Assembly (NCBI GenBank): GCA_944472155.2
Contig: OX235277.1
Span: 24,934,804 to 24,998,803 of the forward strand
Direction of reading: 5' to 3'
DNA from: Trichobilharzia szidati
Lineage: Eukaryota; Platyhelminthes; Trematoda; Strigeidida; Schistosomatidae
Length of the DNA stretch: 64,000 nt
The first letter of the stretch is position 1. The number at the start of each line of letters is the position of its first letter. A program made the position numbers and the translations under genes. A model generated the notes under the pieces. That model was not told the DNA's origin and did not search any database. It worked only from the letters and a program-made list of their open reading frames with translations. Positions 44,030 to 54,285 of the stretch are shown here, piece after piece.

Positions 44030-45640
44030 GTCAATCACCATCCTGAAAAGACTCCTCTAACGCTGGGCAGAGAAGTTTGAGAAGCAGCTTAGCTGGCCAT
44101 CAGCGACAGCCTCCACTGTCAGCAGCTACAGTGCTCCTAGGTTGGTCAGTACTGACACACTAACCCAGGCGGAGATCTGAATGGAACTCCAAGCATAAGA
44201 GCACCATGAGGAACTCGGCTGAGACAACCTACCCCTGGCCGTCTTTAAATATGATGGAGAGATTCTTGTCATGGCTTTGACTGGATTGTTCAGAAAAGTA
44301 TGGGAAAGTAAGAATGTCCCTTCAATGTGGAATGAAGTCATTAGCAAAACCACCTTTGAAAAGGTTCGACGTAACGCTTGTGACAACCATAGGTGTATTA
44401 ATTTGCTACCAGTTGCGTCTAAAATATCAGCTGCTGTCGGGCTTCTTAAACTGTGCAAAACACATGAGGGGTTGATTATTGGAAAGTAGGCTGGTTTTCC
44501 TTCAGGTCTTGGATGAATTGATCATATGCTCATCCCTCGTCAGTTGTTGGGACGCCATCACACATACTGCGGCCCAACAATCGTTGGATACCTGATATTT
44601 GGGATGCCTTTGAATTTTCGAACAGAACTCTTCTCTGGAACTGTCTGCTAGAGGAGGGCGTACTTGAGAAAATTTTTAACATTCTGAAAGCCATATGCAG
44701 ATATACAACCAACTATGGCTACTGTTCATAACCAACAGTGGCGTTAAACAGGGATGCCAAATCTCTTCATATCTCTTTAACTTTGCCATCTTTTACATTA
44801 TAGAGACGTCTCTGACAAGGGTATATATTGATGGTAAGGATCCCCTTTGTCGAGAAAGACTTTTCGACCCGGATTACACAAGTACAAACGTTTGTTACCA
44901 AATCGGCTGAAATCTGCACCTACACTAACTCTTGCAGGTGAACCGCTTGAAGTTACTCGTAATTTCTGGGTAGTTGTGGGAGTATTGGCGGAGGTATGAC
45001 GGACGAGATTCCCAACCACTTCTAGTGACGTCACGATGTTATCCTGGCTGTTAAAATTCGAGTTTACAATGCTCCAATTCGCGCTATCTTATTCAACGTC
45101 TCTGAAATCTGGCCTCTCCGAGATGAAGATGTTAGGCGGCTCTGCGTATTCGAGCATGACTCTCTCCATAGAATTGCTTGCGCTCTATGACATCATCGTG
45201 TGGGCAATTCTGATGACTGGCAGTTCTTGTTTAGACACAGTGAAAAACATCACTCATCGAGTATCATCATCTGGAGGCACTGGCTTTTGTGACTTGAACA
45301 TGTTCTACGAATATCATCCAACAGTCTTCCGTACCGGTCCCTGTCCTCTAAACCCAAGACGGGATGGTAAAAGAGGAAACGTAGTCAGCCCATAACATGG
45401 CTCCGTTAGATGAAGGATACTTGTGCTAGGTTAGCATTCGTTGGTATACCGTGACTCCCCCGCTGGAGTCCGAGAGATAACTCGAATAGGTGGCCCAAAA
45501 TGTCATCAGATATGGCCAAGAGTCGTAATCAATGGCGAACACGTAGTAATTTTCTTTCTTCTTCACTTTCTGACAGTAATTTCATGAGTGTTGTTTTGTC
45601 TTGTCAGTTATAGCTGCTTCCTTTCCTTCTTGGTGCCTGT
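44030..45640 (+). mobile_element. LINE of a second lineage, reverse transcriptase
   Basis: On +, 44245-44515 encodes LVMALTGLFRKVWESKNVPS, MWNEVISKTTFEKVRRNACD and NHRCINLLPVASKISAAVGL (RT fingers). A frame change brings RHHTYCGPTIVGYLIFGMPL (motif A area, catalytic D not visible), and GVKQGCQISSYLFNFAI (motif B) is at 44735-44790. The C-terminal part follows at 45040-45520 with WPLRDEDVRRL-like and WLRMKD-like pieces. It differs clearly from the RTE copies (different fingers sequence and 3' end). Dead: many stops. Confidence 0.7.
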
Positions 45641-45808
45641 ACTGTATCAGGTTCTGTGTTTCGAATGGATAATTACATAAATAATTAGAGAAGATAAATT
45701 CTTTAAGATTAACATCAAAATGATATAATTTCATCTCAAATGGTTTTATTTCCTTTTTGTTGAATAAATCACACACTTTTTCGATTGAATAACAAACTTA
45801 TTTTGCAG

Positions 45809-45904
45809 GAAGCTTGAAGATCGTTGTCGTGTTTTGTCTGCCAGGCTGAAAATCGAGAGATCCAGTCATCGTTCAAGTCATTATAAATCTTCATCTTGGA
45901 TACG
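45809..45904 (+). CDS. coiled-coil protein gene, exon 10
   Basis: Acceptor TTATTTTGCAG, donor GTAAGC; 96 nt, takes one base and leaves two. Encodes KLEDRCRVLSARLKIERSSH, RSSHYKSSSWI. Basic and Ser-rich after a last heptad or two. The two left-over bases (CG) are completed to Arg by the A that begins both 49089 and 50850. Confidence 0.85.
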
Positions 45905-45959
45905 GTAAGCTTTCATTACATAACAGTGTCTATGTATTCTAGTTGCCTGGGAACAACAT

Positions 45960-46190
45960 GCATCACTGAAAAGCCTTTGCATGTTAGTTTCACAGCTTTT
46001 CATCAGTGTGTGTGTATGATAACCAGCAAGATTCATTGTCCTCATACACTTATTACACTAAATAAATTTGAATAAAGCAAGAACAACAGTGGTTTGTACA
46101 GAATAAGACGATACCATCATTTATTTCGCTGACTTCTCATTATTCAGTTTGCGTGGAGAACAATTTTGACAAATTTGTGAATGTTACATA
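45960..46190. other. unclassified two-copy repeat
   Basis: 46085-46180 (GTACAGAATAAGACG, TCATTTATTTCGCTGACTTC) resembles 41325-41430 (GTGCAGAATAAGATG, TCATTTATTTCGCTGGCTTC). Identity unknown. Confidence 0.4.
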
Positions 46191-46195
46191 ATTTT

Positions 46196-46552
46196 TTTAC
46201 GAGTTGATCACGGATTGATATTAGTTAGAGAACCGTTGAAAACTAAGGAGTACTGGACAGCTGTTTCATCCTAGTTTGCGAATCATCGGCAGTATGCACC
46301 CACCAGGGTTCGAGCCCAGAACCTTTCGGTTGCAAGGCAAGCTCGTATACCATTCAGCCTTTGAATAGGGTCCCAGTGGCTGAATGGTATACGAGCTTGC
46401 CTAGTAACCGGGAAGTCCTGCATTCAAACCCCAGTCAGTGCGTACTGCCGATGATTCGCAAACTAGGATGAAACAGCTGTCCAGTACTCCCTGTGGCTGG
46501 TTTTCAACGGTTCTCTGACTGATATCAATCTGTGATCAACCCGTAAAAACAC
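46196..46552. repeat. SINE-A inverted pair (355-nt foldback)
   Basis: - arm 46196-46372 and + arm 46373-46552 with almost no spacer. The outer ends TTTACGAGTTGATCACGGAT and ATCTGTGATCAACCCGTAAA match as complements. The + arm contains ACTGCCGATGATTCGCAAAC and GGATGAAACAGCTGTCCAGT. Confidence 0.85.
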
Positions 46553-46559
46553 AACTAAC

Positions 46560-47080
46560 CCTTACAAACCAACTGTAGAAAATGTTACATAATGTTATTT
46601 TGTGACAGGAAAATCCAAACTTAACAAACAGTGCTCTGAAATTTCACTTGCATGTTGCTTATCCTCAAACAGTTCAAGCTTAGACAAAATTGAATGTTTC
46701 CCAACCATGGTAAAGGAGTTGCGTAAGAGAGTCAATAGGTGAATACGATGATGAGTACCTAATAAACAGAGTAACACTGTGGTTAGTGAGTTCAACTCAA
46801 ATTACTTAAAACAAGAGACAAGTGAAGTTACACTATACCAAAATGGGAGAGGTTAAAACCAAAGATCCTGTATTCAGATGAAAGAGACAGCAAAGACGTC
46901 TATTCACCATGGGGAGGAAGAAACGATAACTTCTTCATTCAGAAAGTATAAGTCAGATTTTTAGGCGTTTGAAGGCAATCGCTTCAAAAGGAGAACAGAA
47001 CTATTTGTAATAATTTATAATAATATTAATTGAAATATTGGAGAAGATTTGAAGCTCAAATCGATGATTTTGATTTAGTT
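46560..47080. other. no recognised feature
   Basis: Intron DNA; nothing recognised. Confidence 0.4.
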
Positions 47081-47084
47081 ATGT

Positions 47085-47165
47085 TCTCTGAACCGGTTGA
47101 TTTAGCTGCGTAGCTTCCGTTGTTCTTCTAGACAATATCGCCTTCACTGCAGAATGTGGAATCGT
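47085..47165 (-). repeat. P1 Penelope 3' tail scrap
   Basis: Complement of the tail seen at 59225-59295 (GGTTGATTTAGCTGCGTAGC on +). Confidence 0.6.
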
Positions 47166-47239
47166 GACCAGGGGGGGGGGAACAACAAGTCTGGCATGAA
47201 GATAGATACTAACCGTTAACATTATAGAGTCGTCTCATG

Positions 47240-47520
47240 TTACGGTGAATTGACAGGAGTTGGAGTTCGTTGGCTGTCCATTGGATTGGGTCCCAGTGGC
47301 TTAATGGTCTACTAGCTCACTAGCCTTGTAACCAGAAGATCCTGGGTTTGAACATCCTGAGATGGGTGCGTACTGTTTAACAGTCAGTCCCAAACTAGGC
47401 TGACGAAACAGCTAGCTGTCCAGTACTTCCAGATTTTCCAATCAATCTGTAACCGATGTCAGCTCTTGATGAAATCCTGTGACCAACCAATCAAATCCCT
47501 ACAAATCAATACTTGAAAAG
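47240..47520 (+). repeat. SINE-A copy
   Basis: A box TGGCTTAATGG, TGTAACCAGAAGATCCTGGG, then the hammerhead-like region with a small insertion (GTCCCAAACTAGGCTGACGA) and the 3' end CAAATCAATACTTGAAA. Confidence 0.75.
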
Positions 47521-47749
47521 CAATAATAATCAGAGATTATAAGAAGAAGTTACTCCCACTTTCAAAAACAGCCCTGATGACGAATTATTTGAGATGGCCT
47601 AGAAAGGCTTGCTATCTGAATTTAAGCTCAATAAATACACAACTCACCTTATCAAACAAAACACCTGTTTAGTTGGAAAAATACAGAACAAATTAAGCTT
47701 AGACAGGGGCAGTAAATTATTTACAATAGTTGATAAAATTTACTGTCAT

Positions 47750-47905
47750 GCCGGAACCATATCTAGATATACATAGACCAGTTTCTGTGGTCACATGATT
47801 GATTTTCTGGAGTAACACCATTAGCCCCACTCCTAACCAACCCTCTTTTTGCAGGTTTATAACCCGCCAGAAAACTATTGAGCTAGTAAACTAGGAGAGG
47901 TTAGT
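47750..47905 (-). mobile_element. RTE LINE, 5' region scrap
   Basis: GATTGATTTTCTGGAGTAAC and GAGCTAGTAAACTAGGAGAG correspond to 21930-22015 of the RTE copy with a 5' end. Confidence 0.55.
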
Positions 47906-47974
47906 GTAAACAGTTATCACATACTGAAATAATTGCATGTGTGGTAACTAGAAACGCCATCTAAGTCATGTGAA

Positions 47975-48130
47975 TTTTTTCCTATTTGAGACTCGTCAGG
48001 CGGATATATTTGCATTCCCCAGTGAGCATGGTGTTTCTGCTTAGACTGGAGCCCTACCTATGTCTCCCCACCCCAACCATTTCAAAAGCCGAAGAGTTAT
48101 CCACTAGATCACTTAAGCCATGGATTCCAA
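47975..48130 (-). repeat. S-alpha (Sm-alpha-like) fragment
   Basis: On - it reads TATCCGCCTGACGAGTCTCA with an intact CTGACGA, but the GGACGAAAC side has become AAATAGGAAAAAATTC, so the fold is lost. Confidence 0.5.
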
Positions 48131-48144
48131 AAGACTTTAGCGTT

Positions 48145-48950
48145 GAAGGTGTTGTTCAGATGAACTGTGAAGGTTACAGGATTTTCATCATGAGCTACAT
48201 TGGTTAGAGGACCATTGGAAAACTGAGAGTACTAGAGAGTTGTTTCGTCAACCTTGTTTGGGGCTCTTCATCAGTGCTCACCCCCGGGGTTCGAACGCAG
48301 GAACTTCTAGTTACAAGACTAACGAGCTCGTAGACCACTAATCCACTGGGACGTGATCCAATGGTCCTTGAATTCTAACTTCTGCCAATTCATGATATAG
48401 CGCAACCGCTAGCCAATGTCTTCGGAGAGTATTTGTCCTCACACTCGACCTGCTGCACCCTACTGGTCCCGGCTTCTCACTAGAACCCCAGGTAACTACC
48501 TACCTGAATAGGGCAAGTCGCTAGTGAGCATCTCATTTATATTCAACTGTTGGTTTGTAGAGATTTGATTGTTTACAGGATTTTCATCATGAGCTGATAT
48601 TAGTTAGAGAGTAGTTGTGACCAGTGGGGTGCAGCAGGTCGGGTGTGAGGACAAATACTCTCCGAAGACATTGGCTAAGGGTCCCGCTTTGTCGTGAATT
48701 GGCAGAAGTTGGAATTCATGGGCTGGCCATTGGATCAGGTCCCAGTGGCTTAGTGGTCTACGAGCTCGCTGGCCTTGTAACCATAAGGTCCTGGGTTTGA
48801 ATCCTGGTGGGTGCGTACTGATGAAGAGTCCCGAACTAGGACGAAACAGCTGTTCAGTACACCCAGGTTTTCCAATGGTTCACTAACTATTGTCAGCTCA
48901 TGATGAAAATCCTGTAACCAATCAAATCCTTACAAACCAACACTTGAACT
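48145..48950. repeat. SINE-A array: two - copies (tandem) then one + copy
   Basis: - copy 48170-48535, then the 3' end of another - copy (48540-48610) and a + copy 48610-48950. The junction at about 48535 joins the 5' start of one copy to the 3' end of the next, as at 12563 and 61103. The + copy has one of the clearest hammerhead-like folds (48815-48860). Confidence 0.8.
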
Positions 48951-49088
48951 GTGAAGGTTTGGTGATTAACATGTCAATCTCGGAGAACATACATCTTAGT
49001 TGCATTAATGTACATCTGACGTAATCTGATTTTTCTATTGAATAAGTGTTTATAATTATTTGCTTTTCATTCTGTCTCTTTAACACAG

Positions 49089-49425
49089 ATCATCAATGAA
49101 TATACTTATTCCATCGAAATTAAAATGTAATAATAAACGAGAGATGAAACGTAATCAAGATGAAATTACTGCTACTACTACTAATCAGCAAGATAATAAC
49201 ACTGTTGAAAGGGATGACAGTGATAACAACACCAATAACACCATTACCAATCATGAAAATGAAGGCATTACAGGTCATAGTAAAGCTGACAGTCAAACTG
49301 ATGACAGTGAAATAAGTCTCATATCTGTCAGTGAAATGGGATCACAGGATGGACAAGTAGCACAGGAATCAAAACTCTTGAGAAACAGTAAAACAAGAGC
49401 AATGAAGTTAGTCGATACTGACTAA
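49089..49425 (+). CDS. coiled-coil protein gene, exon 11 (terminal, with stop)
   Basis: Acceptor TCTCTTTAACACAG; one base completes Arg, then SSMNILIPSKLKCNNKREMK, and a tail very rich in N, D, T, S and E (TATTTNQQDNNTVERDDSDN ... ISLISVSEMGSQDG) ending MKLVDTD and TAA (49423-49425). No strong internal donor in the right phase was seen, so this is a last exon. No AATAAA was found in the short stretch before the S-alpha pair at 49485, so the polyadenylation site is unclear. Summed with exons 1-10 the coding length is 1260 nt, an exact multiple of three. Confidence 0.75.
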
Positions 49426-49489
49426 AGTTTTGCATTTCATTGTCATTATTGATGTTTCAATTATGTGATTCCATTTGATTGGTGGATGG

Positions 49490-49746
49490 TGACTAGCAGT
49501 GAAATCCAGGATGCGCATTTCGTCCTATTTAGGACTCGTCATCTGGATGTAACTATATTTTTCCGTGAGTGATGATGTTCCCAACGAGGCTCGAACCCAG
49601 CAGACCATAGGTCTAGCGGATAACGCTTCGGCGTTTGAAACTATGGTCACTGGGTTCGAGCCTCGGTGGGAACATCATCACTCACGGAGAAATATAGTTA
49701 CATCCAGATGACGAGTCCCAAATAGGACGAAACGCGCATTCTGGAT
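49490..49746. repeat. S-alpha (Sm-alpha-like) inverted pair with two hammerhead-like folds
   Basis: The - arm 49490-49625 and the + arm 49626-49746 are almost perfect mirror images (GGCTCGAACCCAG / CTGGGTTCGAGCC; GTGAGTGATGATGTTCCCA / TGGGAACATCATCACTCAC). Each contains stem I (ATCCAG/CTGGAT), ATGACGA, stem II (GTCC/GGAC) and GAAA: - at 49504-49548, + at 49702-49746. Confidence 0.8.
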
Positions 49747-49749
49747 CTG

Positions 49750-49882
49750 AAGAGATGAGAGAGTTTGTTCAATCGTGGACCCAGCCTAAGGGGACGGCAG
49801 AAAAAAGACAAAGTGGAGATGTGTTGTTGAAGCCCTATGTTCCACTCGGAACGCAAGGGAATATTAATATAATATAATAATA
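49750..49882 (+). mobile_element. RTE LINE, 3' terminal fragment
   Basis: GTTGAAGCCCTATGTTCCAC, CGGAACGCAAGGGAA and an ATATTAATATAATATAATAA tail. Confidence 0.7.
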
Positions 49883-49889
49883 GCAATGC

Positions 49890-50220
49890 ATGGTATAGAA
49901 AGCGATTTCGACAGTATTGGAATTCTAGGAAAAGACTTTCATCTGCATACAGAGAAGCTGACCTCTGAAACCTTGTATGTCTCAATCACATTGACTGAAG
50001 TAAACAGGCGAGAGGACGGATAGACTTATCACTTATATGGCAGACTCTTGTGAAGCTAAACAAATAAGGGAAAATACAAAAATATTCAATCTTGTCTTGT
50101 GACCTCTGCAAAAATATTTTCATGCTTTGCACATATGAAGTGAAATGTTTTCCATCTAACAAACAGCAGCAGACAAATATGCACACATGACAACTTTTCA
50201 TTATCAAGGTCTGATTTTCC
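49890..50220. other. no recognised feature
   Basis: No element or exon recognised. Confidence 0.4.
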
Positions 50221-50224
50221 AGGG

Positions 50225-50790
50225 ATTTCATTTGCTTCAGCTTTGACCATAATGGAATGATATCAATTAGGAAAGCATAGTAAAACCATCATGGTGTACT
50301 GTACAGATGTTTCGTTATAGTCTCTTGAAATTCATCGGGTTTGAACCTCGGACCTTCCGATTACAAGTCAGGCTTGTCGAACATTCAGCTGCTGGGATCC
50401 AACTTCTAATAATTTGTGGTTTTAACGTTGCCACCAGTCAAACAGCAGTTGTCCACTCGAACTATTCTGAATAAACGATGAGCTTTTAAATGTACTAAGA
50501 ATTTCAAATGGCTTAAAATGAAGGGGGATAGCTAGCTCATGCCTCACTAATAATTCCCGTTTCACTCAAATAGTCATTTAAAACAACGCCGGCATCTGAA
50601 TATCTTTTTAAGTGTTGATTTGGAAGGAGCGTACTGGACAGCTGTTTCATCCTCCTAGTTCGGATTTCTTCGAAAGTACATACCCACTGGGTTTCGAACC
50701 CAGGATCTTCCGCTTACAAGGTAAGCTCGCATACCACTCAGCCGCTGGGACACAATTCGTTGGCTAGTGAATTCTAACTTCTACCTACTT
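50225..50790 (-). repeat. SINE-A fragments
   Basis: - strand pieces at about 50225-50410 and 50620-50790 (complement of the A/B boxes: GGGTTTCGAACCCAGGATCT, CATACCACTCAGCCGCTGGG). Confidence 0.65.
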
Positions 50791-50849
50791 TTTTCCAAAA
50801 AGTACTATCCGCCCATCACCTTTGGTCTCTTTTTTAAATTTCTTCATAG

Positions 50850-50964
50850 ATCGAAGGAACGTGGAATTCAACTGCTTCAATTAAACAATACAATTTCTCA
50901 ATTATCTGAGATTCAATCATCGTATAATATGTTAAATCAAAGAAATAATTCTTTAATTCAACAA
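50850..50964 (+). CDS. downstream coiled-coil exon A
   Basis: Acceptor AATTTCTTCATAG, donor GTAAGT. 115 nt, takes one base and ends in phase 0. Encodes SKERGIQLLQLNNTISQLSE, IQSSYNMLNQRNNSLIQQ: 38 residues with heptad-spaced L/I, a coiled coil. The preceding exon must leave two bases. Exon 10 (45904) does, so this may be an alternative 3' route of the same gene; alternatively it belongs to a second gene whose first exon I did not find. Confidence 0.7.
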
Positions 50965-50994
50965 GTAAGTAAACGAAATCATTTCCTCCTGAGA

Positions 50995-51265
50995 ATGGTG
51001 AATAGCCGTGGAATTCACTATTATTTGACATGCGTCAATTTAGCATGCCTGCGATCCCCAATGAGTGATGGATGATGTTCCCATATGCGACTTGAACTCT
51101 ACACACACTCATTGTTTCAAACGTCAAAGCATTATTCACTAAGCCACTGGGGTTGCGTTGAGGTATAGATTCAAATCTCAGTTGGAATAATATTAATCAA
51201 TCAGAATACGGGTGCATCAGGCCGACGAGTCCAAAATAGAGCAAAATATGCTCCCGGGATACCTC
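50995..51265. repeat. S-alpha (Sm-alpha-like) inverted pair, decayed
   Basis: Left arm on - and right arm on + around about 51130. The right arm ends CATCAGGCCGACGAGTCCAA with AATAGAGCAAAATATGCTCC, a broken hammerhead region. Confidence 0.55.
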
Positions 51266-51269
51266 TTTT

Positions 51270-51640
51270 AGTAACCAACAGGTTTTGTAGTTGGTTGTGA
51301 GATCAAATAATCTTTTATAATGATTTATAATCTCACGTGATGATATGCAAGACAGGAGAGAGTTGTGAATAGAGAGGGTGTTGAGGGACAGAGAATATGG
51401 TTTTAAACCATTTATCATATGAGTTCAGGTGCCAGTCGACGGCATTAGTAACGGACTGGCTGACTTTGTGGGACACTTCTTGCCCGACTGACAACCTTCA
51501 GTACCCTTCGCAATTTAACATAGTCCTTTTTGAGTAGTTGGGGAAAGACTAAGGAGGGACAATAACGAATAATTGGTAAGATGTGGGAGTAAGCAAACTA
51601 TACGTGATTCCTGAGTGCTTTATTTTCTTAATGTAGAGAG
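51270..51640. other. no recognised feature
   Basis: No element or exon recognised. Confidence 0.35.
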
Positions 51641-51649
51641 TTAGATGAA

Positions 51650-52640
51650 ACATTCTCCTAGAAATCGATAAGAAGATATAAGAAAAAGACGTTAACAGCG
51701 AAGAAAATTTTCTTTTCGACGGCATCTCTTCATAAGCTGTACAATCGCAATTATATTTAACAAAGAAATAATAAGACCAATAGGAAACTGTTAAATGTTT
51801 TCCTCGACAAATGTATTACTTAATGTAAGGTCTAACCTAGAGGTCGCGTCTAATCGGAAGTTGAAAAGAGGCAGGATTTGGCATGACGCAATAAATGTGA
51901 GATAATGACTAATCAATAAGCTCGTGTAGAATGGACAGGAGCTAGTGGAAAGGCGATAAAGTGTTTTTATATAAAATCTGTATGAAAAAGGAATGTTATT
52001 AATAAACAGTAATACAGTGATAATAAAATATGGGTGATGGGCGTAAGAATGATAATAAAATAATAATAATAACAAAATACTGGTGAACTTACATAATCAA
52101 AAAGAAGCAAGATAACAGTAAGAACTTTACCCTGGCCACGGTAGGGCGAGTGAATGTATGTATCGCTTCCGAATGCAGAGTTCCGGTTTCAAATCCCGAT
52201 TGGCTAATGCTTCTGCTATGTACAGATGGCGTATGCAAAGTCCGTTTGTACAATACTAAGGGACTCTGCGTAGCACTGTGAATCATTTATGCTGAGGTGC
52301 TCGATATCCAGAGATGACAAGGTGTTCGAGGATGGAGCTGCTATTATTCTTCTTTTCTCCTCTAGCTAGCTGTCCAATCTGGACACTGTTCCAGAGTACG
52401 TTTGTGGACTTGACATCGCGTACGGTCGATGTGCTTTGCTGCACACGAACAAATAAACGGATAAATATACACTGAGGTGGCTGAAAGCTGTATCTTATCT
52501 TTAACGTACCACTGGATTGACTGCCTGCTGGAGAATGTGATACGTAAGATGTCTGCTTGAAAAATCTTCTTCTAACATCTATAAAGGTGGTTTCTAACGG
52601 TTTCCTGCTTCGATGTCTTATAATTTCTTTGTGTAATATA
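51650..52640 (-). mobile_element. Penelope-like element P3, endonuclease remnant and terminal repeat
   Basis: On -, 52640-52090 is a decayed P3 endonuclease (the complement of 52380-52470 resembles the CSCG...YIGRS...RVQEH region). The terminal repeat follows at 52080-51650 (CAGCGAAGAAAATTTTCTTT, GTACAATCGCAATTATATTT). Confidence 0.6.
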
Positions 52641-52860
52641 ATTACGATTGTACAGTAGCTTATAAAAATGAAACATAGAGGAGAAAATTATCTTCGCTGC
52701 TTACGTCCTTTTCTTATGACTCGATATTGGAATATTACCTTCATTGAAGAACAGGATATAGGATGACCGAGAAAGGTTGCAGGATGGAACTATTCTTTCT
52801 TTTATGTATGAGAACTCTTGTAGTAAATTTCTTTTTCTTGACTATTGTTGTTTCATTTAG

Positions 52861-52992
52861 TATCAAGCAATGCGTAGAGGAAAACTCAAAGCTGAACAAC
52901 TGAATAAAGATTTAAACAATTTAATCGAATCACTGAGTAATGCATTACGTAGAAGCAAGAGACAAAATCTTCAATCGAAATGTATCATTGAG
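52861..52992 (+). CDS. downstream coiled-coil exon B
   Basis: Acceptor TGTTGTTTCATTTAG, donor GTGAGT; 132 nt, phase 0-0. Encodes YQAMRRGKLKAEQLNKDLNN, LIESLSNALRRSKRQNLQSK, CIIE. Strong coiled-coil pattern (L at heptad spacing) with a basic second half. Joins in phase to exon A and exon C. Confidence 0.8.
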
Positions 52993-53084
52993 GTGAGTAA
53001 GTCTTTGGCTTCTGCAGTGCAGGGTAACCATGATTTTCAAGTGTTGCTTCCCAAGGATTTCATCACAGTGCCCAAGTTTTACAC

Positions 53085-53540
53085 ATATATTAATATGATT
53101 TCATCATAAGCTGAAATGGGTTATAGAAGTATTGGAAAACTACAAGGAAGTACTGGAAAGCCGTTTCGTCCCAGTCTCACGGGACTCTTCATCAGAACGC
53201 AATCATCGGGGTACGAACCAAGGACTTCCCGGTTACATGGTGAGCTAGTAGAACATTAGGAACCTGGCCCATAAATTCAGGTAGGCAGTTACCTGGTTTC
53301 CATTGAGACGTCCTGACCACTGGGGTACAGCAAGTCAGGTGTGAAGACACATGGCACTACCTAGTGGTTGCTCTATGTCGTGTCGGGTTCCAGTGGTTGA
53401 ATGGTTTACGAGCTCACCTTTACGTGGGTACCGATGAAGAAACCTAAACTGGGATGAAACAGTTGTCCCTTACTCCCATGATATCCAATGGTTCTCTAAG
53501 CGAATTTAGCTCATGATGAAATCCCGTAACTATGATTTTC
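53085..53540. repeat. SINE-A cluster
   Basis: - arm 53090-53285 followed by + arm 53285-53540 with CGATGAAGAAACCTAAACTG and GGATGAAACAGTTGTCCC. Confidence 0.7.
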
Positions 53541-53549
53541 TTTGTGTAT

Positions 53550-53815
53550 TGATTATTTTGAAGGGCTGACTAGTTTCCACTGTATGTCCCGTGTCATTCA
53601 AGTGTCTGGCTATCGTGCCTAAGAATGCTTTCCTGTCTTTAAGAATATGCTCAGAAAATCTAGTAGTCTGGCAGCAGGAAATATTCTTTTCAATGTAGTC
53701 TTGATTCTTTTTTTTTGGTTCTTGTGAGTACTTCTTCCCGTATGTGGGCCCGACAGTTAAAAAATCTGGTTTCTGTTCAACTGTTACGGGTTTCAGTCTA
53801 AGTGTTGTTCTCTAA
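53550..53815 (-). mobile_element. probable Penelope scrap
   Basis: Text such as CCCGTGTCATTCAAGTGTCT GGC on + looks like the complement of a GIY-YIG endonuclease region (ARHLNDTGH). Weak. Confidence 0.35.
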
Positions 53816-53822
53816 CTCCCAT

Positions 53823-54174
53823 TATGGTGAGAGCTATCCACAAGCCAGATTTGTAGACAACAATTTACGTCAGTGTTTACATACCGAATCGATGTCATGA
53901 GAAAAATTAATAATAAAGCTTAACCTTGAGGAACTCACCAACCAATCACAGCAGACTTAGCGTGGGTGGATACGATTCGCAAATATATGGTTTGACCTTA
54001 AAAGCAATCACCACAAAGAGATGACAGAATAACTTTCAGCTAGAAAAGAACCAGTCAGAAGACCCTGTTTCTCTGCTTATAATAAAGAATAATAATGTAC
54101 ATGAAAGGCTGTAAATATCTGTTGAATTTTCCAACGAACGATCTGTTGCCTGACTCATGTCTTCTATCGTTACA
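53823..54174 (-). repeat. solo LTR-like repeat, copy 4
   Basis: On - it begins TGTAACGATAGAAGACATGA and ends GGATAGCTCTCACCATA, 352 nt. Confidence 0.7.
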
Positions 54175-54285
54175 CTACTATTTCGTGATTTTGCTTTTCA
54201 CCGAACGTAATGGTACATCACATCTTAAGCTCTGATTCTAATATGAAGTTCTCCTTCTAGATTTTTGCTTCATTTCCTTTTCCAG

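Noticed and set aside
48740..48815. True tRNA gene in SINE-A
   Set aside because: The same tRNA-like stretch recurs in every SINE-A copy and lacks a proper cloverleaf.
49096..49425. Independent small gene starting at the Met of 49096
   Set aside because: A good acceptor lies just upstream and the phase fits exon 10, so it is better explained as a terminal exon.
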